NCBI GenBank assembly: GCA_016933025.1
Contig: JAFGBT010000051.1
Span: 1-59,195 of the forward strand
DNA from: Spirochaetota bacterium
GTDB taxonomy: Bacteria > Spirochaetota > UBA4802 > UBA5550
Length of the DNA stretch: 59,195 nucleotides
Reading direction: 5' to 3'
Made by a program: the position numbers and the translations under genes. How positions within the stretch are numbered: position 1 is the first letter of the stretch; each line of letters opens with the position of its first letter. The notes under the pieces were generated by a model. That model saw nothing but the letters and a program-made list of their open reading frames with translations, searched no databases and was not told where the DNA came from. Positions 1-7,529 of the stretch are shown one piece after another.

Positions 1-85
1 AGAGGTGCCCGAGAGGCCGAAGGGGACGGTTTGCTAAACCGTTGTACTGGTAACGGTACCGAGGGTTCGAATCCCTCCTTCTCCG
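1..85 (+). tRNA. tRNA-Ser (GCU anticodon), 5' end cut by window
   Basis: A class II tRNA with a long variable arm. The anticodon loop TTGCTAA gives anticodon GCT, which reads AGC/AGU Ser codons. The T arm GAGGG-TTCGAAT-CCCTC lies at about 61-75, and the acceptor 3' strand CTTCTCC plus discriminator G ends at 85. Pairing of the acceptor strands implies that two bases are missing at the window edge. No CCA is encoded. Confidence 0.95.
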
Positions 86-91
86 AAGATA

Positions 92-475
92 GTGGCAATG
101 ATCGACAAATTCAGGATAACAATCAGGCGGTTTAAAATCGATTTCGAGGTGCCGCTGGTCTGGTTCACCTACTTCCCGTTTGTCGGATGGATGTATCCGT
201 TCCTGTTCAAAAAGGACGACACGTTTGCGATGCACCACGGTAAGCAGTCCCTGGTTTTGTCGATTTTATTCACCGCCATCCCGGTGGTCCTGACGTTTTC
301 GGCGGTCTTCATCCCCATCTCGTTGCGGGCCATCAGGCTGGCGTTTGCCATCGCGGTCTACTGTTCGCACCTGGCATACTTCTCCGTCTGTGGATGGGGC
401 TTCTTTAAAATCATGGAGAACGTCAGGTACGATTTTCCCGTGATCGCGCGGTACGCGAAAAAGATCGAGGTCTGA
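92..475 (+). CDS. Small membrane protein, DUF4870/Tic20-like
   Basis: The 127-residue product is very hydrophobic, with about three membrane segments near residues 19-37, 52-74 and 77-105. A short charged loop with a HHGKQSL motif precedes the second segment; an H-x-K-Q motif at this place is typical of the DUF4870/Tic20-like family of small membrane proteins of unknown function. The start is GTG at 92, or ATG at 98 two codons later; neither has a clear Shine-Dalgarno sequence. The gene starts only 6 nt after the tRNA-Ser 3' end and lies between two tRNAs, so it is probably co-transcribed with them. The family assignment rests on motif and topology only. Confidence 0.75.
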   Translation: MAMIDKFRITIRRFKIDFEVPLVWFTYFPFVGWMYPFLFKKDDTFAMHHGKQSLVLSILFTAIPVVLTFSAVFIPISLRAIRLAFAIAVYCSHLAYFSVCGWGFFKIMENVRYDFPVIARYAKKIEV

Positions 476-517
476 CGCGGAGGAACACGAGACTGTCCCC
501 CGCACGAAATACAACAC

Positions 518-591
518 GCGTCTGTAGCTCAGTTGGATAGAGCGCCGGACTACGAATCCGTAGGTCAGAGGTTCGAATCCTCTCAGACGCG
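518..591 (+). tRNA. tRNA-Arg (ACG anticodon)
   Basis: A complete 74-nt cloverleaf. Acceptor GCGTCTG pairs perfectly with CAGACGC, followed by discriminator G. The D arm contains AGCTCAGTTGGATAGAGC, the anticodon loop CTACGAA gives ACG (A34 normally edited to inosine, reading CGN), and the T arm is AGAGG-TTCGAAT-CCTCT. CCA is not encoded. It lies 42 nt after the upstream membrane-protein gene. Confidence 0.97.
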
Positions 592-636
592 CATTTTATT
601 TTTTCCGCCTGCTCTCCGCAGCGCCTGGAACGCCTG

Positions 637-2301
637 ATGAAAAAAATCCTCCTGGCAGCAATCAACGCGCGCTATACCCATTCCTGCCTCGCGCTCTACT
701 CTCTTAAATCGTGCGCGCGTGCGGCCGGCAGGGATGTCGCCGTCCGCGAATTCTCGATTAACCAGGAGGTTGAAACGATTGCGGCGGCCATTGCCTCGGA
801 GCACCCTGACGCGATCGGTTTCTCAGTATATATCTGGAACGTGGAGTTGATTAAACGAATCATTCCAGCGACGAGAGAGCGGTGCCGCGCTGCCGTCATT
901 CTGCTGGGCGGCCCTGAAGTCAGCTACAACCCGGAATCATGGCTCGCGTCATTTCCGTACCTTGATTACATCATTATCGGCCTGGGCGAGGGAGGATTTC
1001 TCCGCCTGCTGGAACATGATTTCAGCCTTGATGAAAAAATCATCGCCGTGCCCGCCCCTCCCTTGGCGGATCTTCCCTGCCCCTACGCAGAGGATGATTT
1101 TCCGGCCCTCCTGAACCGTTATGTATACTACGAATCGAGCAGGGGATGCCCTTTCCGGTGCTCCTATTGTCTGTCATCGCGCGGCGACCAGAGGCTGGAA
1201 ACCAAAAACACTGAGACCATAATGAAAGAGATGGCATTCATTCTCAGCCACGAGCCGATGCTCCTCAAGTTCGTCGACCGCACCTTCAACGCGCAGAAAC
1301 ATCATTACCGCGATGTGTGGCGGCTCATAATCGAGCAATACCGGAACGGTCCGACATCATTCCATTTTGAGATACATCCCGGCCTGCTTGATGACGACGA
1401 TTTCTCGATCCTGTCGGAGTGCCCGGAAGGCCTGTTCCAGTTTGAAATCGGGGTCCAATCGACGAACCCGGCAACGCAATCGGCCATCAGACGCAACGGC
1501 GACTGGACGCGGGAAAAACCGATCATAGAACGGCTCATCGCTCTCAGGAACATTCGGGTCCATATTGACTGTATCGTCGGCCTGCCCTTTGATGACCTTG
1601 CGTCGATAGCCAGAACCTTTAACGACATTTATAACCTTCAGCCCGACTATTTCCAGGTAGGTCTATTAAAAGTGTTGCCCGGCACCGAAATGACGGAACG
1701 GGCGGACGAGTACGGAATCGAGTACGGGACAACGGCGCCCTACCGGGTGATTCAAAACAGGTGGCTCGCGCGGGAGGAGATCGAGCTTCTTGATAATATC
1801 TCCCTCCTTGTTGACCGTCTCTTCAATACGCGGCGATTTGCCGTGACGCTGTCAGTCCTTTCCCTGCGTTACACATCCCCCTTTGATCTCTACCGCGAAC
1901 TGGCTTCGAGGCTGGACGATACCGCGCCGCTTACCAGGAGCTGGGAACAGTGCGCAAAATTCCTTTTAAACGCCGCGGACTCCCTGTTCCCCGGAGATAA
2001 CAGGTATTTCCTCGATACGGTTCGGTGGGACTGGTGTTCCGCGTCGCAGAACCAGAGACGTTATCCGTCGTTCATCAATCCCCGGGGAGCCGCGTCGACA
2101 ACAAAAAGCGGGATCGCGTATTTCAAAAGCCTGGCTAAGAACGACATTATTCGACACAAGGACGCGGTGTTCAGGAGCTCGCACCTGAACGGGTCAATCT
2201 TCTTCGAGGCGGAGTCGGAGGAATTCAGGCGCGGGTACATGAATAACGAGGGATACGCCCTGTTTTTGCCCGATAAAAAGATTGTATTTTATACTGTATG
2301 A
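637..2301 (+). CDS. B12-binding-domain radical SAM protein (DUF4080 type)
   Basis: The 554-residue protein has an N-terminal Rossmann-like region (about 1-130) of the B12-binding type. A radical SAM core follows, whose CPFRCSYC motif (Cys near 171, 175, 178) would bind the [4Fe-4S] cluster that cleaves S-adenosylmethionine. The remaining 170 residues match the DUF4080 tail seen in this uncharacterised clade. It opens MKKILLAAINARYTHSCLAL, which is characteristic of the clade. The substrate is unknown; related cobalamin-dependent radical SAM enzymes methylate or rearrange unactivated carbons. The gene starts 45 nt after tRNA-Arg and appears monocistronic, ending just before a GC-rich hairpin. 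There is no sign of damage. Confidence 0.88.
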   Translation: MKKILLAAINARYTHSCLALYSLKSCARAAGRDVAVREFSINQEVETIAAAIASEHPDAIGFSVYIWNVELIKRIIPATRERCRAAVILLGGPEVSYNPESWLASFPYLDYIIIGLGEGGFLRLLEHDFSLDEKIIAVPAPPLADLPCPYAEDDFPALLNRYVYYESSRGCPFRCSYCLSSRGDQRLETKNTETIMKEMAFILSHEPMLLKFVDRTFNAQKHHYRDVWRLIIEQYRNGPTSFHFEIHPGLLDDDDFSILSECPEGLFQFEIGVQSTNPATQSAIRRNGDWTREKPIIERLIALRNIRVHIDCIVGLPFDDLASIARTFNDIYNLQPDYFQVGLLKVLPGTEMTERADEYGIEYGTTAPYRVIQNRWLAREEIELLDNISLLVDRLFNTRRFAVTLSVLSLRYTSPFDLYRELASRLDDTAPLTRSWEQCAKFLLNAADSLFPGDNRYFLDTVRWDWCSASQNQRRYPSFINPRGAASTTKSGIAYFKSLAKNDIIRHKDAVFRSSHLNGSIFFEAESEEFRRGYMNNEGYALFLPDKKIVFYTV

Positions 2302-2309
2302 TTCATCTT

Positions 2310-2387
2310 CCCCCCTCTCCCGGCGGGAGAGGGGGGCGGGGGGTGAGGGAAAATAATACTCCCGGTGGCGGGGTGAGGGCAGAGCCA
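2310..2387 (+). repeat. GC-rich intergenic inverted repeat / possible terminator
   Basis: A perfect 12-bp stem, CCCCCCTCTCCC (2310-2321) with GGGAGAGGGGGG (2325-2336) and a 3-nt loop, lies 9 nt after the radical SAM stop codon. G-rich tracts with a partly repeated GGGGTGAGGG motif follow at about 2338-2346 and 2370-2377. No T-run follows, so it is not a standard intrinsic terminator. It resembles the CCCTCTCCC...GGGAGAGGG elements scattered between genes in many bacterial genomes. Confidence 0.6.
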
Positions 2388-2415
2388 TGAACCAAAATTA
2401 TTTATTCAGCTGAAT

Positions 2416-3561
2416 ATGAAAAAAAAGAAACGGAAACATTTCAATCATCTCATTGAAAAACATCGTGGAAGCGGGAGCGCCCCCGTCTGTCCCCATTTCG
2501 GAGAGTGCGGTGGGTGCCTCTTTCAGCACATCGCTTACCAGGACCAGCTCGCGCTGAAAAAGGAGATGGTTAACGACACGCTTGGCGCTGCCGCTTCCAT
2601 CGACCACGTCCATCCCTCGCTCCCCTACCGCTACCGCAGCCGGATGGACATGGTAACGGCCTTCGGGAAATGCGGGCTCCGCCGTGCCGGGAGCCACCGT
2701 ATCGTGGTAGACGTAACCGGCTGCTCCATCATGCAGGAAAAATCGGACGCCCTGTTCCGATCCATGCGCCCCCTTGTCCTTGCAGTTGAAGGGTACGACT
2801 ATCTCGCCCACCAGGGCTATCTTCGCTACGTGGTGATCAGGGAGGCCATGCACACAGGACAGGTCATGGTCAATTTCGTAACCTCAGCCAGGGAAAACAG
2901 GCTTGCTGCTGTCATCGATCATGCCGCCGGGGAGGCTGATTCCATCTCGTTGATACACAGCGGCGGTCTGGCAGACTTGAACTATGGAGAGATATACGAG
3001 ACCGTCAGGGGTGGGTATATCGAGGAAAACTTCGACGGCATACGCTTCAGGATCACCCCAAATTCCTTTTTTCAGTCGAACTCCGCCGTAGCGCTCGCGA
3101 TGTACCGGAAGATCCGTGAGCACGCGCGCGGGAGGGTCCTGGACCTCTGCTCCGGCGTCGGCAGCATATCGCTATTCATCGCCGGGAGGGCGGAACAGGT
3201 CACCGGCGTCGAAATGAACAGCGAGGCGGTCGAGATCGCCGGCGTAAACAGGACGATCAACGGCATCGCGAACGCCGAGTTTATCTGCAGCGACGCCGGA
3301 TCGTTTCTTCGGAGCGCCGGCGGCTCCTGGGACACCATCGTTCTGGATCCGCCCCGCAGCGGCATGCAGCGGAGGGTCATGGAGGAAATCGACCGGTTGC
3401 GGGCGGAAACGCTGCTCTATATGTCATGCAATCCATCGACATTCGCGATCGACATCGCGGCGCTGCGCAATTACGCGGTTGAATCGGTCGATGCGTTCGA
3501 CATGTTCCCGCAGACACCCCACGTCGAACTCCTGTCCGTATTGCGGAGGCGTTCGGGTTAA
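2416..3561 (+). CDS. TrmA/RlmD-family RNA uracil-C5 methyltransferase lacking the TRAM domain
   Basis: This SAM-dependent enzyme would methylate C5 of uracil in 23S rRNA or tRNA. Four cysteines (25, 31, 34 and 103) have the C-x5-C-x2-C...C spacing of the RlmD iron-sulfur site. A Rossmann fold with LDLCSGVGSIS follows, then the DPPRSGM motif, the catalytic Cys338 in MSCNPST and the general base Glu371 in HVELLSVL. At 381 residues it is shorter than RlmD (about 430) because the N-terminal TRAM RNA-binding domain is missing and replaced by a short Lys-rich leader. The exact target (U747, U1939 or tRNA U54) cannot be read from the sequence. No strong ribosome-binding site precedes the ATG. Confidence 0.88.
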   Translation: MKKKKRKHFNHLIEKHRGSGSAPVCPHFGECGGCLFQHIAYQDQLALKKEMVNDTLGAAASIDHVHPSLPYRYRSRMDMVTAFGKCGLRRAGSHRIVVDVTGCSIMQEKSDALFRSMRPLVLAVEGYDYLAHQGYLRYVVIREAMHTGQVMVNFVTSARENRLAAVIDHAAGEADSISLIHSGGLADLNYGEIYETVRGGYIEENFDGIRFRITPNSFFQSNSAVALAMYRKIREHARGRVLDLCSGVGSISLFIAGRAEQVTGVEMNSEAVEIAGVNRTINGIANAEFICSDAGSFLRSAGGSWDTIVLDPPRSGMQRRVMEEIDRLRAETLLYMSCNPSTFAIDIAALRNYAVESVDAFDMFPQTPHVELLSVLRRRSG

Positions 3562-3613
3562 GAATTGGCCGGCGAGCTCGTCCATGCCGGCGCTGTTTCG
3601 AGACCGCAGCACC

Positions 3614-4531
3614 TTATTTCAGCGGTAGAATATCGCCGTCAAGCATATCCCGCAAGGTTTCCGCCGAATTGACGATGACGTCCGCAAGGAACCTGAAATT
3701 TATCGTATCGTAGGTGTCGTCGCGCGTATGATAGTTCTTGTTCCGGTAGAAGCCGGTGTCCGAAATCATAATCGCCGGATAGCTGAAACGCATGAATGAC
3801 ATGTGGTCCGAAAGATCCATGCCGGGAATTGACGCGGGTCCAATATACTCGTATATCTTACTGCGCGCGTGCTCGTTGTAGATTTTCTTCCAGAGGTAGA
3901 CGTATTCGGAGTTTGAAGGAAGTGAGATGACGCTGATGTAATCTCCGTGCTTCGGATATTCCCGCATGGCATGGTTCGCCGGGTAGTCCTGGTGGCACCG
4001 CCGGGAACCGAACCCGACCATCTCAAGGCAAACCATGAGATCGACCGCGTCCCCTCTCTTCCGGGAGCGCCTGGCGTGAACCATGCTCCCCATAAGCTCG
4101 GTAGAAAAAAAGGGGGGCTCTTCAAGGGTGAACGCGACAAACCGCACGGTCCTTCGGTACCTGCGGCCGGACAAGAGCCGGAATATCTCCAGGAGCGCCG
4201 CGATTCCCGAAGCGTTATCGTCCGCGCCCGGCGTTTCTTCAATGGTATCATAGTGGGCGCCCACAAGTACGATCGAGTCCGGCAGTTCGGTGCCGGCGAT
4301 TTCGGCGATGATATTTGAAACCCTGCGCCCGGACGCAGTATAGGACTCCTCGACCGGCACAGCCCCGTACCGATTAAAGCAATCGACGATGAATCTTCGC
4401 GCTCGCTCAAGGTTCTCATATTTCCGAATGGTCCGCTCACCTATCTCGACCGACAGGTGCCGAATGATCTCTCTGCTATTGCGAAGAACCCTCTGTTTTT
4501 CGCGTGAATTATCTGATCGGAAATGAATCAT
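3614..4531 (-). CDS. M28-family zinc aminopeptidase
   Basis: A 305-residue metallopeptidase. The metal ligands are visible in order: AHYDT (His93), GADDN (bridging Asp104), LEEPP (catalytic and ligand Glu137-Glu138) and the late GMDLSDHMSF and NYHTRDDT segments. M28 enzymes use two zinc ions to remove N-terminal residues from peptides. There is no signal peptide or membrane segment, so it is probably cytoplasmic. I chose the ATG at 4531 because AAGGA lies 9 nt upstream; an in-frame ATG at 4552 has no ribosome-binding site. It stands alone, convergent with the methyltransferase gene. The substrate is unknown. Confidence 0.87.
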   Translation of the reverse strand: MIHFRSDNSREKQRVLRNSREIIRHLSVEIGERTIRKYENLERARRFIVDCFNRYGAVPVEESYTASGRRVSNIIAEIAGTELPDSIVLVGAHYDTIEETPGADDNASGIAALLEIFRLLSGRRYRRTVRFVAFTLEEPPFFSTELMGSMVHARRSRKRGDAVDLMVCLEMVGFGSRRCHQDYPANHAMREYPKHGDYISVISLPSNSEYVYLWKKIYNEHARSKIYEYIGPASIPGMDLSDHMSFMRFSYPAIMISDTGFYRNKNYHTRDDTYDTINFRFLADVIVNSAETLRDMLDGDILPLK

Positions 4532-4600
4532 GCGGAAATTTCCTTGCTCCATCTACATCAATGCGGAGATTATTTTTCAAGAATTTTTCGTAGTTATTTC

Positions 4601-4628
4601 TTGACTTAATTGATTCATGATTCATAAT
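4601..4628 (+). promoter_or_regulatory. Putative sigma70-type promoter for the CesT/YbjN-like gene
   Basis: TTGACT (4601-4606) and CATAAT (4623-4628) are separated by 16 nt, five of six matches to consensus in each box, 72 nt upstream of the start at 4701. Two tandem TGATTCA copies (4611-4624) fill the spacer and could bind a regulator. Confidence 0.5.
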
Positions 4629-4700
4629 ACCCTGGTGATGTGAAAATAAACCGGTCGGGAGCCGATGCGAAACCGGCCATCAAGCAGACGAGGCCATCTA

Positions 4701-5105
4701 ATGGAAGTTTTCGACGGATTTATATCTGCAATTGCCAGCGAATTCAAGATACGGTTCCATAAGGACGCGGAGGGTAGTTATACCACTCATATTGAATTCG
4801 ACAATAACCGTTCGCAGGAAGTACTGATAACCCTCACCAAGGACGAATCCGGCGACCGCATAATCAATTACAACTCGATCATCGGGAAGTTGAAGAAGGA
4901 CCTGTGCGAGCTCTATAAATATTGTCTACAGCTGAACACGACGCTGGACTACGGTTCAATAGCACTGCTCAACGACACGCTGATATTGCGCAACAGCATC
5001 ATGATGAAGGATTGCGATCCGGTGGGATTCATGAAGTCCCTTTCCTATATAGCCGCCAAGGCGGACGAGATAGAAGAGCTGCTCATCAAGGACAACATCT
5101 ATTGA
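4701..5105 (+). CDS. CesT/YbjN-like small protein
   Basis: A 134-residue acidic soluble protein without signal peptide. Its pattern (N-terminal helix, strands, a YGSIALLNDTLILRNSI strand pair, then a C-terminal helix with KADEIEELL) resembles the CesT/YbjN fold used by type III secretion chaperones and by bacterial YbjN proteins; this is a fold-level impression, not a family match. I chose the ATG at 4701 because GAGG lies 7 nt before it; an ATG 36 nt upstream is in frame but poorly placed. The gene ends one base before the convergent HATPase-like gene. No secretion genes are nearby, so a chaperone role is unproven. Confidence 0.7.
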   Translation: MEVFDGFISAIASEFKIRFHKDAEGSYTTHIEFDNNRSQEVLITLTKDESGDRIINYNSIIGKLKKDLCELYKYCLQLNTTLDYGSIALLNDTLILRNSIMMKDCDPVGFMKSLSYIAAKADEIEELLIKDNIY

Positions 5106-6227
5106 TTATTCGGTTTTTTCCTGACCACCGGCGGCCTCGTCCTTTTTCTTTAATTCAGACCTATGCAATATAAACCCGATCTTGATAAAATCCGGATAAA
5201 ACACGACTTTCAGCGGCTCTTCATCGCGGGAATAGTTTCTCAGGACGCTTAAAATTAATGTGAGCCCGAACCCGGCTCCCTCGGCGTATTCCTCATCGAA
5301 GGGTGAAGTGGATTTATAAAATTGCACTTCGCTTTTGCCGATTTTATTCAGAATTTGCTGTTTTTCAATCAGCGATATATTATCGCTGTTGGTTACCCAG
5401 ACCCCTATGGTATCGATGGTTGATTGAAATATAATGGTGATATACTTGTCTTTTATCTTGGCAAGTTCGAACAGCCGTTTGTTTCCGTTGTGCTCGATTT
5501 CAGATTTAAAGAGCCTCAGGAAATGGATATAATCCTTGTCGGGAGTCACGCCTTGTTTGCGGGTTACATGGCGATCAAAGAGAATTTTATAATTCGCCTT
5601 GCTCGCGTTTATAGCGAGTTCTTTCAGGCATACATATAATTCGCCGCTGAAATCCTGCAAATTCTGGCGGGCCAACAGAAGACCGAGAATCTTCCGTATA
5701 AGCTCGCCCGTATCTGGCTCCAGATCGTACAGCCTGAGAGTTATCCGCCATTCAAGGTCCTTGATCCCCATTTTGGAGCTTATCTTCTCTATCCCCTTAA
5801 TAATATTCTTAATCTCATTGTTTGATCTCAAGTCAATTACGCGAACCTCTTTTAAAAAATTAATCTCATGCTCGTAAAAGGGGTCGAGAAAAAATCTTAT
5901 CAGATACGGGTCGAAAATCCATTTATACCTTTTCAGAAGGCGTATGAACTCGTCTCTCCCCCATATATGCAGCGTTGCATTATAGAAGCGGGCGCCTTCA
6001 TTATGCAGCATGATGGTGAAAAGGCGTACGATATCTTCTTCGTCCTTGAAATAGCGGATAAGCACTTCTGCGGCAACCCTTCGCGGGAGGGGCATGTTTG
6101 AATGAAAGCCTGATTCACTGTACACGTTGAACGAGCTGTCGATCTTTTCTCCCAGAAAATTCATCTGGGCTGTCTCGAGGGAATTGGTAATCACCTTGAG
6201 AAAAAATTTATTGATTTCTATGTTCAT
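5106..6227 (-). CDS. Orphan HATPase-like (GHKL) protein
   Basis: A 373-residue soluble protein. The C-terminal half shows a degenerate GHKL ATP-binding fold: an N-box-like LKELAINASKAN (201-212) and a G2-box-like AEGAGFGLTL (315-324). No histidine-kinase dimerisation helix with a phospho-acceptor His is recognisable. The N-terminal 190 residues are helical and carry no domain I know. Proteins of this build act as anti-sigma kinases or partner-switching regulators in other families, but no partner gene adjoins. It is transcribed alone on the minus strand; a 26-bp palindrome lies about 150 bp upstream of the start. Function is uncertain. Confidence 0.7.
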   Translation of the reverse strand: MNIEINKFFLKVITNSLETAQMNFLGEKIDSSFNVYSESGFHSNMPLPRRVAAEVLIRYFKDEEDIVRLFTIMLHNEGARFYNATLHIWGRDEFIRLLKRYKWIFDPYLIRFFLDPFYEHEINFLKEVRVIDLRSNNEIKNIIKGIEKISSKMGIKDLEWRITLRLYDLEPDTGELIRKILGLLLARQNLQDFSGELYVCLKELAINASKANYKILFDRHVTRKQGVTPDKDYIHFLRLFKSEIEHNGNKRLFELAKIKDKYITIIFQSTIDTIGVWVTNSDNISLIEKQQILNKIGKSEVQFYKSTSPFDEEYAEGAGFGLTLILSVLRNYSRDEEPLKVVFYPDFIKIGFILHRSELKKKDEAAGGQEKTE

Positions 6228-6538
6228 GACATCTACAACAAAATATATGACCGCGGCAGTACAGAGTGCCGCTTGTCATATATAAACCATAAATTGTATC
6301 GACGACGAATGTGTATCTGCCCCCGATCAGGGAGCAAGCCCATGGAATGCACTATTAAGACAGGTCATTGATAAAATCAATTCCATTTTTTCAAAAATGG
6401 AATTAACCCTCTTGGATCACGATCAACTCGTTCAGCGGAAATATGTCACCTTGCAGTTTCTCTTCTCTCCCTCCCGGGTTCCGAATCATATATACACAAA
6501 AAGGGCAGACTGTAAAGCCCGTCCTTTCCCGATTAGCG
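6228..6538. other. 311-bp intergenic region with a 26-bp palindrome
   Basis: This region separates two minus-strand genes. It holds a perfect inverted repeat with 12-bp arms, AATTCCATTTTT (6379-6390) and AAAAATGGAATT (6393-6404), around the dinucleotide TC. Near 6501-6520 a short GGGC...GCCC stem followed on the minus strand by five T could terminate the SPOR gene, but its stem is only 4 bp. No ORF here looks coding. Confidence 0.5.
6379..6404. repeat. Perfect 12-bp inverted repeat (operator-like palindrome)
   Basis: The two 12-bp arms are separated by 2 nt, too close for a stable RNA hairpin loop, so a dimeric DNA-binding protein site is more likely than a terminator. It lies about 150 bp upstream of the orphan HATPase-like gene and 135 bp downstream of the SPOR gene. 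Confidence 0.55.
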
Positions 6539-7411
6539 CTATTCGCGCGTCATATAGCTTTCCTGGTATCGGTCAATATTCTGGATGTCTTTCAACAGAT
6601 CCAGGGCCTTCCTTTTCGAGGCTATCGGTCCTATCCGGACACGGAAATACAGTTTTCCCTTAACGCTGGTCGGGTCAACATGTGCGTCATAGTTCATATC
6701 TTTCAGGGACCTTACCGCCGACTGCGCACTGCCCCTTTGGTCAAAAGACCCGACTTGTATGGCATAGCCTCCACGGCTCCTGTCTTTTCGCTCAACCAGG
6801 TCATCTGAAACAGCAACGACGCTGGACCGTGAACGCTTCTTTTTCACGGGATTATTTTTGACAGACGATTTTTTCGACGGTCTGTCCACGGAATCAACAC
6901 CGGATGATCGCGAAACATTTTTGGTTTCAAGCCGCGAACGCTTCGGCTTGGCCTTTGGGGCTGGCAGGGCCGCCACCGGGTCCTTGATGTTCTCGTTGGT
7001 GAGCACGTCGGCCGTTTCGTTACCCGCGATAACGGACTTATCTACACTTCTGCTTTTCGACGCATCATCGATGCCTGGCAGCAACGCGTCGCCGGCGATT
7101 CCCTTGTTATCCTTATCCGGCGCGACCAGCTTCTCCTCGACAGGCCTGACGAGATCATCATCCTCCAGCCCGCCGGGAATATTGGTTTTCAAAAGGTCAA
7201 GCTCCTTCTGGCTGTCAAAAATATCATTATTAGTCAACATCGTCGGGGAGCTATCTCCTTTTTTAACGAAATTCATGCCGAGGAGAAACGAGACGACTAC
7301 AATGCCAATGACCGCCGCGGAAATGAGTATGATCCGCGCGGCATCCAGGTGCAGAAGATACACGCTTTTCTCCCTTACCTGCTGGTGGGGCACATTAAAT
7401 TCTTCCATCAT
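6539..7411 (-). CDS. SPOR-domain membrane protein
   Basis: The 290-residue product has a short cytoplasmic N terminus, one membrane helix at about 26-48, a low-complexity linker rich in Lys, Ser, Asp and Pro (50-210), and a C-terminal SPOR domain (about 215-290, beginning GGYAIQVGSFDQRGSAQSA). SPOR domains bind denuded glycan strands of septal peptidoglycan, so the protein probably localises to division sites in the periplasm. The topology and length fit bacterial FtsN- or DedD-like SPOR proteins, though no FtsN-specific motif was identified. AGGT precedes the ATG. It lies between two unrelated minus-strand genes with wide gaps, so it is probably transcribed alone. Confidence 0.85.
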   Translation of the reverse strand: MMEEFNVPHQQVREKSVYLLHLDAARIILISAAVIGIVVVSFLLGMNFVKKGDSSPTMLTNNDIFDSQKELDLLKTNIPGGLEDDDLVRPVEEKLVAPDKDNKGIAGDALLPGIDDASKSRSVDKSVIAGNETADVLTNENIKDPVAALPAPKAKPKRSRLETKNVSRSSGVDSVDRPSKKSSVKNNPVKKKRSRSSVVAVSDDLVERKDRSRGGYAIQVGSFDQRGSAQSAVRSLKDMNYDAHVDPTSVKGKLYFRVRIGPIASKRKALDLLKDIQNIDRYQESYMTRE

Positions 7412-7529
7412 ACTATGACCTGCCTTTCTGTTATTTCACACGGATAATTGTACAATTATATGTTCGGCCAAATCAATTTTACATCTTAAATAAATTTCTG
7501 CCGCAATGCCCAAATTCTTTCGCCCGGTT

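Noticed and set aside
6379..6404. The 26-bp palindrome as an intrinsic terminator of the SPOR gene.
   Set aside because: The 2-nt centre leaves no stable RNA loop and the stem is A/T-rich, so a DNA-binding site is more likely.
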